A stretch of 64,000 nucleotides of DNA, taken from assembly GCF_945859685.1 (NCBI RefSeq), contig NW_026605889.1, forward strand, positions 57,743-121,742. Reading direction: 5' to 3'. This document shows positions 1 through 11,838 of this stretch, piece by piece (position 1 is the stretch's first letter; each line of letters begins with the position of its first letter). The notes under the pieces are model-generated. The model was not told where the DNA came from. It was given only the letters and a program-made list of their open reading frames with translations, and searched no databases. This DNA is from Eupeodes corollae. Its lineage: Eukaryota > Arthropoda > Insecta > Diptera > Syrphidae. A program made the position numbers and the translations under genes.

Positions 1-28
1 GTACTAGAAAAAGATACTCCTAATCAAG

Positions 29-44
29 ATCTATCATTATAGAT
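29..44. repeat. Short inverted repeat inside each monomer (ATCTAT / ATAGAT)
   Basis: ATCTAT at 29-34 and ATAGAT at 39-44 form a perfect 6-bp dyad around a 4-base spacer (CATT). It recurs in almost every monomer. A recurrent variant class, seen for example near 6910, 10632, 11341, 13110 and 14526, changes monomer position 39 from A to T and position 29 from A to G. This weakens both ends of the stem without compensation, which argues against strong selection on a hairpin. Dyads near monomer edges are common in centromeric satellites, but any function here is inference. Confidence 0.6.
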
Positions 45-65
45 ATAGATGAGTCATTTTGGAGC

Positions 66-77
66 ATCCTGAAGGAT
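66..77. repeat. Short inverted repeat inside each monomer (ATCCT-GA-AGGAT)
   Basis: A 5-bp dyad with a 2-base centre is followed at once by a T5 tract (77-81). It is present in essentially all units, and very few substitutions were noticed within it (an example is the G-to-C near 53542). It could be a protein-binding half-site pair or simply part of the ancestral unit. A hairpin is not favoured, because a 2-base loop is too tight. Confidence 0.5.
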
Positions 78-127
78 TTTTGATGTTCTAGACGAAAATC
101 AAATCACACCCAAAACCATCACCTGAT

Positions 128-141
128 CCTTCCCAACCCCC
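128..141 (-). other. C-rich tract; G-rich on the minus strand, weak two-tetrad G4 candidate
   Basis: On the plus strand the runs are CC (128-129), CCC (132-134) and CCCCC (137-141), separated by two bases each. Read on the minus strand this gives G5, G3 and G2 with 2-base loops. That is enough for at most a two-tetrad quadruplex and below the usual G3 x 4 criterion. It recurs about every 177 bp. It is also a homopolymer where length variants occur, for example one extra C near 15345, 43684 and 60857 and one fewer near 63689. Any structural role is inference. Confidence 0.35.
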
Positions 142-530
142 AAAATCGATCAAGACTTCAAAATAGATACTTGACATGTACTAGAAAAAGATACTCCTAA
201 TCAAGATCTATCATTATAGATATAGATGAGTCATTTTGGAGCATCCTGAAGGATTTTTGATGTTCTAGACGAAAATCAAATCACACCCAAAACCATCACC
301 TGATCCTTCCCAACCCCCAAAATCGATCAAGACTTCAAAATAGATACTTGACATGTACTAGAAAAAGATACTCCTAATCAAGATCTATCATTATAAATAT
401 AGATGAGTCATTTTGGGGCATCCTGAAGGATTTTTGATGTTCTAGACGAAAATCAAATCACACCCAAACCATCACCTGATCCTTCCCAACCCCCAAAATC
501 GATCAAGACTTCAAAATAGATACTTGACAT

Positions 531-873
531 GTACTAGAAAAAGATACTCCTAATCAAGATCTATCATTATAGATATAGATGAGTCATTTTGGAGCATCCT
601 GAAGGATTTTTGATGTTCTAGACGAAAATCAAATCACACCCAAAACCATCACCTGATCCTTCCCAACCCCCAAAATCGATCAAGACTTCAAAATAGGTAC
701 TTGAAAAAGATACTCCTAATCCAGATCTATCATTATAGATATAGATGAGTCATTTTGGAGCATCCTGAAGGATTTTTGATGTTCTAGACGAAAATCAAAT
801 CACACCCAAAACCATCACCTGATCCTTCCCAACCCCCAAAATCGATCAAGACTTCAAAATAGATACTTGACAT
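531..873 (+). repeat. Two monomers joined by an 11-bp deletion at the junction (703/704)
   Basis: The sequence runs from ATAGGTACTTG straight into AAAAAGATACTCC. The end of one unit (ACAT) and the start of the next (GTACTAG) are missing, so the neighbouring units are 173 and 170 bp. This removes the RsaI-type GTAC and the ACATGT palindrome that mark nearly every other junction. The unit also has an A-to-G change four bases before GTAC-like sequence (695-698) and an A-to-C change at about 722 (AATCCAGATC). It occurs once in the window and is a good unique landmark. Confidence 0.9.
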
Positions 874-1622
874 GTACTAGAAAAAGATACTCCTAATCAA
901 GATCTATCATTATAGATATAGATGAGTCATTTTGGAGCATCCTGAAGGATTTTTGATGTTCTAGACGAAAATCAAATCACACCCAAAACCATCACCTGAT
1001 CCTTCCCAACCCCCAAAATCGATCAAGACTTCAAAATAGATACTTGACATGTACTAGAAAAAGATACTCCTAATCAAGATCTATCATTATAGATATAGAT
1101 GAGTCATTTTGGAGCATCCTGAAGGATTTTTGATGTTCTAGACGAAAATCAAATCACACCCAAAACCATCACCTGATCCTTCCCAACCCCCAAAATCGAT
1201 CAAGACTTCAAAATAGATACTTGACATGTACTAGAAAAAGATACTCCTAATCAAGATCTATCATTATAAATATAGATGAGTCATTTTGGAGCATCCTGAA
1301 GGATTTTTGATGTTCTAGACGAAAATCAAATCACACCCAAAACCATCACCTGATCCTTCCCAACCCCCAAAATCGATCAAGACTTCAAAATAGATACTTG
1401 ACATGTACTAGAAAAAGATACTCCTAATCAAGATCTATCATTATAGATATAGATGAGTCATTTTGGAGCATCCTGAAGGATTTTTGATGTTCTAGACGAA
1501 AATCAAATCACACCCAAAACCATCACCTGATCCTTCCCAACCCCCAAAATCGATCAAGACTTCAAAATAGATACTTGACATGTACTAGAAAAAGATACTC
1601 CTAATCAAGATCTATCATTATA

Positions 1623-3739
1623 GATACAGATGAGTCATTTTGGAGCATCCTGAAGGATTTTTGATGTTCTAGACGAAAATCAAATCACACCCAAAACCAT
1701 CACCTGATCCTTCCCAACCCCCAAAATCGATCAAGACTTCAAAATAGATACTTGACATGTACTAGAAAAAGATACTCCTAATCAAGATCTATCATTATAG
1801 ATATAGATGAGTCATTTTGGAGCATCCTGAAGGATTTTTGATGTTCTAGACGAAAATCAAATCACACCCAAAACCATCACCTGATCCTTCCCAACCCCCA
1901 AAATCGATCAAGACTTCAAAATAGATACTTGACATGTACTAGAAAAAGATACTCCTAATCAAGATCTATCATTATAGATATAGATGAGTCATTTTGGAGC
2001 ATCCTGAAGGATTTTTGATGTTCTAGACGAAAATCAAATCACACCCAAAACCATCACCTGATCCTTCCCAACCCCTAAAATCGATCAAGACTTCAAAATA
2101 GATACTTGACATGTACTAGAAAAAGATACTCCTAATCAAGATCTATCATTATAGATATAGATGAGTCATTTTGGAGCATCCTGAAGGATTTTTGATGTTC
2201 TAGACGAAAATCAAATCACACCCAAAACCATCACCTGATCCTTCCCAACCCCCAAAATCGATCAAGACTTCAAAATAGATACTTGACATGTACTAGAAAA
2301 AGATACTCCTAATCAAGATCTATCATTATAGATATAGATGAGTCATTTTGGAGCATCCTGAAGGATTTTTGATGTTCTAGACGAAAATCAAATCACACGT
2401 AAAACCCCCGATCCTTCCCAACCCCCAAAATCGATCAAGACTTCAAAATAGATACTTGACATGTACTAGAAAAAGATACTCCTAATCAAGATCTATCATT
2501 ATAGATATAGATGAGTCATTTTGGAGCATCCTGAAGGATTTTTGATGTTCTAGACGAAAATCAAATCACACCCAAAACCATCACCTGATCCTTCCCAACC
2601 CCCAAAATCGATCAAGACTTCAAAATAGATACTTGACATGTACTAGAAAAAGATACTCCTAATCAAGATCTATCATTATAGATACAGATGAGTCATTTTG
2701 GAGCATCCTGAAGGATTTTTGATGTTCTAGACGAAAATCAAATCACACCCAAAACCATCACCTGATCCTTCCCAACCCCCAAAATCGATCAAGACTTCAA
2801 AATAGATACTTGACATGTACTAGAAAAAGATACTCCTAATCAAGATCTATCATTATAGATATAGATGAGTCATTTTGGAGCATCCTGAAGGATTTTTGAT
2901 GTTCTAGACGAAAATCAAATCACACCCAAAACCATCACCTGATCCTTCCCAACCCCCAAAATCGATCAAGACTTCAAAATAGATACTTGACATGTACTAG
3001 AAAAAGATACTCCTAATCAAGATCTATCATTATAGATATAGATGAGTCATTTTGGAGCATCCTGAAGGATTTTTGATGTTCTAGACGAAAATCAAATCAC
3101 ACCCAAAACCATCACCTGATCCTTCCCAACCCCTAAAATCGATCAAGACTTCAAAATAGATACTTGACATGTACTAGAAAAAGATACTCCTAATCAAGAT
3201 CTATCATTATAGATATAGATGAGTCATTTTGGAGCATCCTGAAGGATTTTTGATGTTCTAGACGAAAATCAAATCACACCCAAAACCATCACCTGATCCT
3301 TCCCAACCCCCAAAATCGATCAAGACTTCAAAATAGATACTTGACATGTACTAGAAAAAGATACTCCTAATCAAGATCTATCATTATAGATATAGATGAG
3401 TCATTTTGGAGCATCCTGAAGGATTTTTGATGTTCTAGACGAAAATCAAATCACACGTAAAACCCCCGATCCTTCCCAACCCCCAAAATCGATCAAGACT
3501 TCAAAATAGATACTTGACATGTACTAGAAAAAGATACTCCTAATCAAGATCTATCATTATAGATATAGATGAGTCATTTTGGAGCATCCTGAAGGATTTT
3601 TGATGTTCTAGACGAAAATCAAATCACACCCAAAACCATCACCTGATCCTTCCCAACCCCCAAAATCGATCAAGACTTCAAAATAGATACTTGACATGTA
3701 CTAGAAAAAGATACTCCTAATCAAGATCTATCATTATAG
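1623..3739 (+). repeat. 6-monomer duplication (period 1,058 bp)
   Basis: Three rare variants recur in the same order 1,058 bp apart: GATACAG at 1623 and 2681, ACCCCTAAAA at 2071 and 3129, and CACACGTAAAACCCCC at 2394 and 3452. The period is six monomers minus 4 bp, because the third variant carries a net 4-bp loss; its host units, 2290-2462 and 3348-3520, are 173 bp each. Copies are about 1623-2680 and 2681-3739. No third copy is seen, since the next GATACAG is not at 3739. This looks like a recent tandem duplication of a six-unit block. Confidence 0.88.
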
Positions 3740-4091
3740 ATATAGATGAGTCATTTTGGAGCATCCTGAAGGATTTTTGATGTTTTAGACGAAAATCAAA
3801 TCACACCCAAAACCATCACCTGATCCTTCCCAACCGCCAAAATCGATCAAGACTTCAAAATAGATACTTGACATGTACTAGAAAAAGATACTCCTAATCA
3901 AGATCTATCATTATAGATATAGATGAGTCATTTTGGAGCATCCTGAAGGATTTTTGATGTTCTAGACGAAAATCAAATCACACCCAAAACCATCACCTGA
4001 TCCTTCCCAACCCCCAAAATCGATCAAGACTTCAAAATAGATACTTGACATGTACTAGAAAAAGATACTCATAATCAAGATCTATCATTAT

Positions 4092-7000
4092 AGATATTGA
4101 TGAGTCATTTTGGAGCATCCTGAAGGATTTTTGATGTTCTAGACGAAAATCAAATCACACCCAAAACCATCACCTGATCTTTCCCAACCCCCAAAATCGA
4201 TCAAGACTTCAAAATAGATACTTGACATGTACTAGAAAAAGATACTCCTAATCAAGATCTATCATTATAGATATAGATGAGTCATTTTGGAGCATCCTGA
4301 AGGATTTTTGATGTTCTAGACGAAAATCAAATCACACCCAAAACCATCACCTGATCCTTCCCAACCCCCAAAATCGATCAAGACTTCAAAATAGATACTT
4401 GACATGTACTAGAAAAAGATACTCCTAATCAAGATCTATCATTATAGATATAGATGAGTCATTTTGGAGCATCCTGAAGGATTTTTGATGTTCTAGACGA
4501 AAATCAAAACACACCCAAAAAACCATCACCTGATCCTTCCCAACCCCCAAAATCGATCAAGACTTCAAAATAGATACTTGACATGTACTAGAAAAAGATA
4601 CTCCTAATCAAGATCTATCATTATAGATATAGATGAGTCATTTTGGAGCATCCTGAAGGATTTTTGATGTTCTAGACGAAAATCAAATCACACCCAAAAC
4701 CATCACCTGATCCTTCCCAACCCCCAAAATCGATCAAGACTTCAAAATAGATACTTGACATGTACTAGAAAAAGATACTCCTAATCAAGATCTATCATTA
4801 TAGATATAGATGAGTCATTTTGGAGCATCCTGAAGGATTTTTGATGTTCTAGACGAAAATCAAATCACACCCAAAACCATCACCTGATCCTTCCCAACCC
4901 CCAAAATCGATCAAGACTTCAAAATAGATACTTGACATGTACTAGAAAAAGATACTCCTAATCAAGATCTATCATTATAGATATAGATGAGTCATTTTGG
5001 AGCATCCTGAAGGATTTTTGATGTTCTAGACGAAAATCAAATCACACCCAAAACCATCACCTGATCCTTCCCAACCCCCAAAATCGATCAAGACTTCAAA
5101 ATAGATACTTGACATGTACTAGAAAAAGATACTCCTAATCAAGATCTATCATTATAGATATAGATGAGTCATTTTGGAGCATCCTGAAGGATTTTTGATG
5201 TTCTAGACGAAAATCAAATCACACCCAAAACCATCACCTGATCCTTCCCAACCCCCAAAATCGATCAAGACTTCAAAATAGATACTTGACATGTACTAGA
5301 AAAAGATACTCCTAATCAAGATCTATCATTATAGATATAGATGAGTCATTTTGGAGCATCCTGAAGGATTTTTGATGTTCTAGACGAAAATCAAATCACA
5401 CCCAAAACCATCACCTGATCCTTCCCAACCCCCAAAATCGATCAAGACTTCAAAATAGATACTTGACATGTACTAGAAAAAGATACTCCTAATCAAGATC
5501 TATCATTATAGATATAGATGAGTCATTTTGGAGCATCCTGAAGGATTTTTGATGTTCTAGACGAAAATCAAATCACACCCAAAACCATCACCTGATCCTT
5601 CCCAACCCCCAAAATCGATCAAGACTTCAAAATAGATACTTGAAATGTACTAGAAAAAGATACTCCTAATCAAGGTCTATCATTATAGATATAGATGAGT
5701 CATTTTGGAGCATCCTGAAGGATTTTTGATGTTCTAGACGAAAATCAAATCACACCCAAAACCATCACCTGATCCTTCCCAACCCCCAAAATCGATCAAG
5801 ACTTCAAAATAGATACTTGACATGTACTAGAAAAAGATACTCCTAATCAAGATCTATCATTATAGATATAGATGAGTCATTTTGGAGCATCCTGAAGGAT
5901 TTTTGATGTTCTAGACGAAAATCAAATCACACCCAAAACCATCACCTGATCCTTCCCAACCCCCAAAATCGATCAAGACTTCAAAATAGATACTTGACAT
6001 GTACTAGAAAAAGATACTCCTAATCAAATTCTATCATTATAGATATAGATGAGTCATTTTGGAGCATCCTGAAGGATTTTTGATGTTCTAGACGAAAATC
6101 AAATCACACCCAAAACCATCACCTGATCCTTCCCAACCCCCAAAATCGATCAAGACTTCAAAATAGATACTTGACATGTACTAGAAAAAGATACTCCTAA
6201 TCAAGATCTATCATTATAGATATAGATGAGTCATTTTGAAGCATCCTGAAGGATTTTTGATGTTCTAGACGAAAATCAAATCACACCCAAAACCATCACC
6301 TGATCCTTCCCAACCCCCAAAATCGATCAAGACTTCAAAATAGATACTTGACATGTACTAGGAAAAGATACTCCTAATCAAGGTCTATCATTATAGATAT
6401 AGATGAGTCATTTTGGAGCATCCTGAAGGATTTTTGATGTTCTAGACGAAAATCAAATCACACCCAAAACCATCACCTGATCCTTCCCAACCCCCAAAAT
6501 CGATCAAGACTTCAAAATAGATACTTGACATGTACTAGAAAAAGATACTCCTAATCAAGATCTATCATTATAGATATAGATGAGTCATTTTGGAGCATCC
6601 TGAAGGATTTTTGATGTTCTAGACGAAAATCAAATCACACCCAAAACCATCACCTGATCCTTCCCAACCCCCAAAATCGATCAAGACTTCAAAATAGATA
6701 CTTGACATGTACTAGAAAAAGATACTCCTAATCAAGATCTATCATTATAGATATAGATGAGTCATTTTGGAGCATCCTGAAGGATTTTTGATGTTCTAGA
6801 CGAAAATCAAATCACACCCAAAACCATCACCTGATCCTTCCCAACCCCCAAAATCGATCAAGACTTCAAAATAGATACTTGAAATGTACTAGAAAAAGAT
6901 ACTCCTAATCAAGGTCTATCATTTTAGATATAGATGAGTCATTTTGGAGCATCCTGAAGGATTTTTGATGTTCTAGACGAAAATCAAATCACACCCAAAA

Positions 7001-10000
7001 CCATCACCTGATCCTTCCCAACCCCCAAAATCGATCAAGACTTCAAAATAGATACTTGACATGTACTAGAAAATGATACTCCTAATCAAGATCTATCATT
7101 ATAGATATAGATGAGTCATTTTGGAGCATCCTGAAGGATTTTTGATGTTCTAGACGAAAATCAAATCACACCCAAAACCATCACCTGATCCTTCCCAACC
7201 CCCAAAATCGATCAAGACTTCAAAATAGATACTTGACATGTACTAGAAAAAGATACTCCTAATCAAGATCTATCATTATAGATATAGATGAGTCATTTTG
7301 GAGCATCCTGAAGGATTTTTGATGTTCTAGACGAAAATCAAATCACACTCAAAACCATCACCTGATCCTTCCCAACCCCCAAAATCGATCAAGACTTCAA
7401 AATAGATACTTGACATGTACTAGAAAAAGATACTCCTAATCAAGATCTATCATTATAGATATAGATGAGTCATTTTGGAGCATCCTGAAGGATTTTTGAT
7501 GTTCTAGACGAAAATCAAATCACACCCAAAACCATCACCTGATCCTTCCCAACCCCCAAAATCGATCAAGACTTCAAAATAGATACTTGACATGTACTAG
7601 AAAAAGATACTCCTAATCAAGATCTATCATTATAGATATAGATGAGTCATTTTGGAGCATCCTGAAGGATTTTTGATGTTCTAGACGAAAATCAAATCAC
7701 ACCCAAAACCATCACCTGATCCTTCCCAACCCCCAAAATCGACCAAGACTTCAAAATAGATACTTGACATGTACTAGAAAAAGATACTCCTAATCAAGAT
7801 CTATCATTATAGATATTGATGAGTCATTTTGGAGCATCCTGAAGGATTTTTGATGTTCTAGATGAAAATCAAATCACACCCAAAACCATCACCTTATCCT
7901 TCCCAACCCCCAAAATCGATCAAGACTTCAAAATAGATACTTGACATGTACTAGAAAAAGATACTCCTAATCAAGATCTATCATTATAGATATAGATGAG
8001 TCATTTTGGAGCATCCTGAAGGATTTTTGATGTTCTAGACGAAAATCAAATCACACCCAAAACCATCACCTGATCCTTCCCAACCCCCAAAATCGATCAA
8101 GACTTCAAAATAGATACTTGACATGTACTAGAAAAAGATACTCCTAATCAAGATCTATCATTATAGATATAGATGAGTCATTTTGGAGCATCCTGAAGGA
8201 TTTTTGATGTTCTAGACGAAAATCAAATCACACCCAAAAAACCATCACCTGATCCTTCCCAACCCCCAAAATCGATCAAGACTTCAAAATAGATACTTGA
8301 CATGTACTAGAAAAAGATACTCCTAATCAAGATCTATCATTATAGATATAGATGAGTCATTTTGGAGCATCCTGAAGGATTTTTGATGTTCTAGACGAAA
8401 ATCAAATCACACCCAAAACCATCACCTGATCCTTCCCAACCCCCAAAATCGATCAAGACTTCAAAATAGATACTTGACATGTACTAGAAAAAGATACTCC
8501 TAATCAAGATCTATCATTATAGATATAGATGAGTCATTTTGGAGCATCCTGAAGGATTTTTGATTTTCTAGACGAAAATCAAATCACACCCAAAACCATC
8601 ACCTGATCCTTCCCAACCCCCAAAATCGATCAAGACTTCAAAATAGATACTTGACATGTACTAGAAAAAGATACTCCTAATCAAGATCTATCATTATAGA
8701 TATAGATGAGTCATTTTGGAGCATCCTGAAGGATTTTTGATGTTCTAGACGAAAATCAAATCACACCCAAAACCATCACCTGATCCTTCCCAACCCCCAA
8801 AATCGATCAAGACTTCAAAATAGATACTTGACATGTACTAGAAAAAGATACTCCTAATCAAGATCTATCATTATAGATATAGATGAGTCATTTTGGAGCA
8901 TCCTGAAGGATTTTTGATGTTCTAGACGAAAATCAAATCACACCCAAAACCATCACCTGATCCTTACCAACCCCCAAAATCGATCAAGACTTCAAAATAG
9001 ATACTTGACATGTACTAGAAAAAGATACTCCTAATCAAGATCTATCATTATAGATATAGATGAGTCATTTTGGAGCATCCTGAAGGATTTTTGATGTTCT
9101 AGACGAAAATCAAATCACACCCAAAACCATCACCTGATCCTTCCCAACCCCCAAAATCGATCAAGACTTCAAAATAGATACTTGACATGTACTAGAAAAA
9201 GATACTCCTAATCAAGATCTATCATTATAGATATAGATGAGTCATTTTGGAGCATCCTGAAGGATTTTTGATGTTCTAGACGAAAATCAAATCACACCCA
9301 AAACCATCACCTGATCCTTCCCAACCCCCAAAATCGATCAAGACTTCAAAATAGATACTTGACATGTACTAGAAAAAGATACTCCTAATCAAGATCTATC
9401 ATTATAGATATAGATGAGTCATTTTGGAGCATCCTGAAGGATTTTTGATGTTCTAGACGAAAATCAAATCACACCCAAAACCATCACCTGATCCTTCCCA
9501 ACCCCCAAAATCGATCAAGACTTCAAAATAGATACTTGACATGTACTAGAAAAAGATACTCCTAATCAAGATCTATCATTATAGATATAGATGAGTCATT
9601 TTGGAGCATCCTGAAGGATTTTTGATGTTCTAGACGAAAATCAAATCACACCCAAAACCATCACCTGATCCTTCCCAACCCCCAAAATCGATCAAGACTT
9701 CAAAATAGATACTTGACATGTACTAGAAAAAGATACTCCTAATCAAGATCTATCATTATAGATATAGATGAGTCATTTTGGAGCATCCTGAAGGATTTTT
9801 GATGTTCTAGACGAAAATCAAATCACACCCAAAACCATCACCTGATCCTTCCCAACCCCCAAAATCGATCAAGACTTCAAAATAGATACTTGACATGTAC
9901 TAGAAAAAGATACTCCTAATCAAGATCTATCATTATAGATATAGATGAGTCATTTTGAAGCATCCTGAAGGATTTTTGATGTTCTAGACGAAAATCAAAT

Positions 10001-10632
10001 CACACCCAAAACCATCACCTGATCCTTCCCAACCCCCAAAATCGATCAAGACTTCAAAATAGATACTTGACATGTACTAGGAAAAGATACTCCTAATCAA
10101 GATCTATCATTATAGATATAGATGAGTCATTTTGGAGCATCCTGAAGGATTTTTGATGTTCTAGACGAAAATCAAATCACACCCAAAACCATCACCTGAT
10201 CCTTCCCAACCCCCAAAATCGATCAAGACTTCAAAATAGATACTTGACATGTACTAGAAAAAGATACTCCTAATCAAGATCTATCATTATAGATATAGAT
10301 GAGTCATTTTGGAGCATCCTGAAGGATTTTTGATGTTCTAGACGAAAATCAAATCACACCCAAAACCATCACCTGATCCTTCCCAACCCCCAAAATCGAT
10401 CAAGACTTCAAAATAGATACTTGACATGTACTAGAAAAAGATACTCCTAATCAAGATCTATCATTATAGATATAGATGAGTCATTTTGGAGCATCCTGAA
10501 GGATTTTTGATGTTCTAGACGAAAATCAAATCACACCCAAAACCATCACCTGATCCTTCCCAACCCCCAAAATCGATCAAGACTTCAAAATAGATACTTG
10601 AAATGTACTAGAAAAAGATACTCCTAATCAAG
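4092..10632 (+). repeat. 21-monomer tandem duplication (period 3,719 bp)
   Basis: Shared rare variants at a constant offset of 3,719 bp (21 monomers plus the 2-bp insertion) are: AGATATTGA at 4092 and 7811; six A instead of four at 4517 and 8236; TTTTGAAGC with G at 6238 and 9957; CTAGGAAAAG at 6358 and 10077; and TTGAAATG with GGTCT and TTTTAG at 6881 and 10600. The first copy runs from about 4092 to 7810 and the second begins at 7811. Some variants are present in only one copy, such as GAAATG at 5642 and AATGATACT near 7073. Point mutation or gene conversion therefore followed the duplication. Confidence 0.87.
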
Positions 10633-11838
10633 GTCTATCATTTTAGATATAGATGAGTCATTTTGGAGCATCCTGAAGGATTTTTGATGTTCTAGACGAA
10701 AATCAAATCACACCCAAAACCATCACCTGATCCTTCCCAACCCCCAAAATCGATCAAGACTTCAAAATAGATACTTGACATGTACTAGGAAAAGATACTC
10801 CTAATCAAGATCTATCATTATAGATATAGATGAGTCATTTTGGAGCATCCTGAAGGATTTTTGATGTTCTAGACGAAAATCAAATCACACCCAAAACCAT
10901 CACCTGATCCTTCCCAACCCCCAAAATCGATCAAGACTTCAAAATAGATACTTGACATGTACTAGAAAAAGATACTCCTAATCAAGATCTATCATTATAG
11001 ATATAGATGAGTCATTTTGGAGCATCCTGAAGGATTTTTGATGTTCTAGACGAAAATCAAATCACACCCAAAACCATCACCTGATCCTTCCCAACCCCCA
11101 AAATCGATCAAGACTTCAAAATAGATACTTGACATGTACTAGAAAAAGATACTCCTAATCAAGATCTATCATTATAGATATAGATGAGTCATTTTGGAGC
11201 ATCCTGAAGGATTTTTGATGTTCTAGACGAAAATCAAATCACACCCAAAACCATCACCTGATCCTTCCCAACCCCCAAAATCGATCAAGACTTCAAAATA
11301 GATACTTGAAATGTACTAGAAAAAGATACTCCTAATCAAGGTCTATCATTTTAGATATAGATGAGTCATTTTGGAGCATCCTGAAGGATTTTTGATGTTC
11401 TAGACGAAAATCAAATCACACCCAAAACCATCACCTGATCCTTCCCAACCCCCAAAATCGATCAAGACTTCAAAATAGATACTTGACATGTACTAGAAAA
11501 TGATACTCCTAATCAAGATCTATCATTATAGATATAGATGAGTCATTTTGGAGCATCCTGAAGGATTTTTGATGTTCTAGACGAAAATCAAATCACACCC
11601 AAAACCATCACCTGATCCTTCCCAACCCCCAAAATCGATCAAGACTTCAAAATAGATACTTGACATGTACTAGAAAAAGATACTCCTAATCAAGATCTAT
11701 CATTATAGATATAGATGAGTCATTTTGGAGCATCCTGAAGGATTTTTGATGTTCTAGACGAAAATCAAATCACACCCAAAACCATCACCTGATCCTTCCC
11801 AACCCCCAAAATCGATCAAGACTTCAAAATAGATACTT

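Larger units (their letters stand above)
1..177 (+). repeat. Reference monomer of the satellite (consensus unit)
   Basis: This first monomer equals the majority form of the array. By hand count it has 67 A, 47 T, 40 C and 23 G, so it is AT-rich and has a marked C-over-G bias on this strand. Short A or T tracts lie at 8-12, 57-60, 77-81, 94-97, 112-115, 142-145 and 160-163. A C-rich tract lies at 128-141. There are two CpG sites (93-94 and 147-148), against about five expected from composition. Palindromic hexamers occur once each: AGATCT (27-32), TCTAGA (87-92), ATCGAT (145-150) and ACATGT across the junction. The length fits one nucleosome plus linker, as in many centromeric satellites. No match to the mammalian CENP-B box is seen; the only TTCG (minus strand, near 93-97) lacks the rest of the motif. 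Confidence 0.95.
1..1622 (+). repeat. Left part of the array with mixed monomer variants
   Basis: About nine monomers, mostly consensus. The unit at 355-530 is 176 bp because it lost one A in the CCCAAAACC tract. A G-to-A change giving TTATAAATATAG occurs at 391 and again at 1264, which is 873 bp apart. That equals five monomers after allowing for the 11-bp and 1-bp deletions between them. No higher-order unit is clearly repeated within this stretch. Confidence 0.85.

Noticed and set aside
39..50. TATA-like promoter (TATAGATATAGA) in every monomer
   Set aside because: AT-rich chance match with no associated transcript feature; satellite transcription is possible but cannot be supported from sequence.
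128..141. Strong G-quadruplex on the minus strand
   Set aside because: Only G5, G3 and G2 runs are close together; the four-run G3 criterion is not met within a normal loop length.
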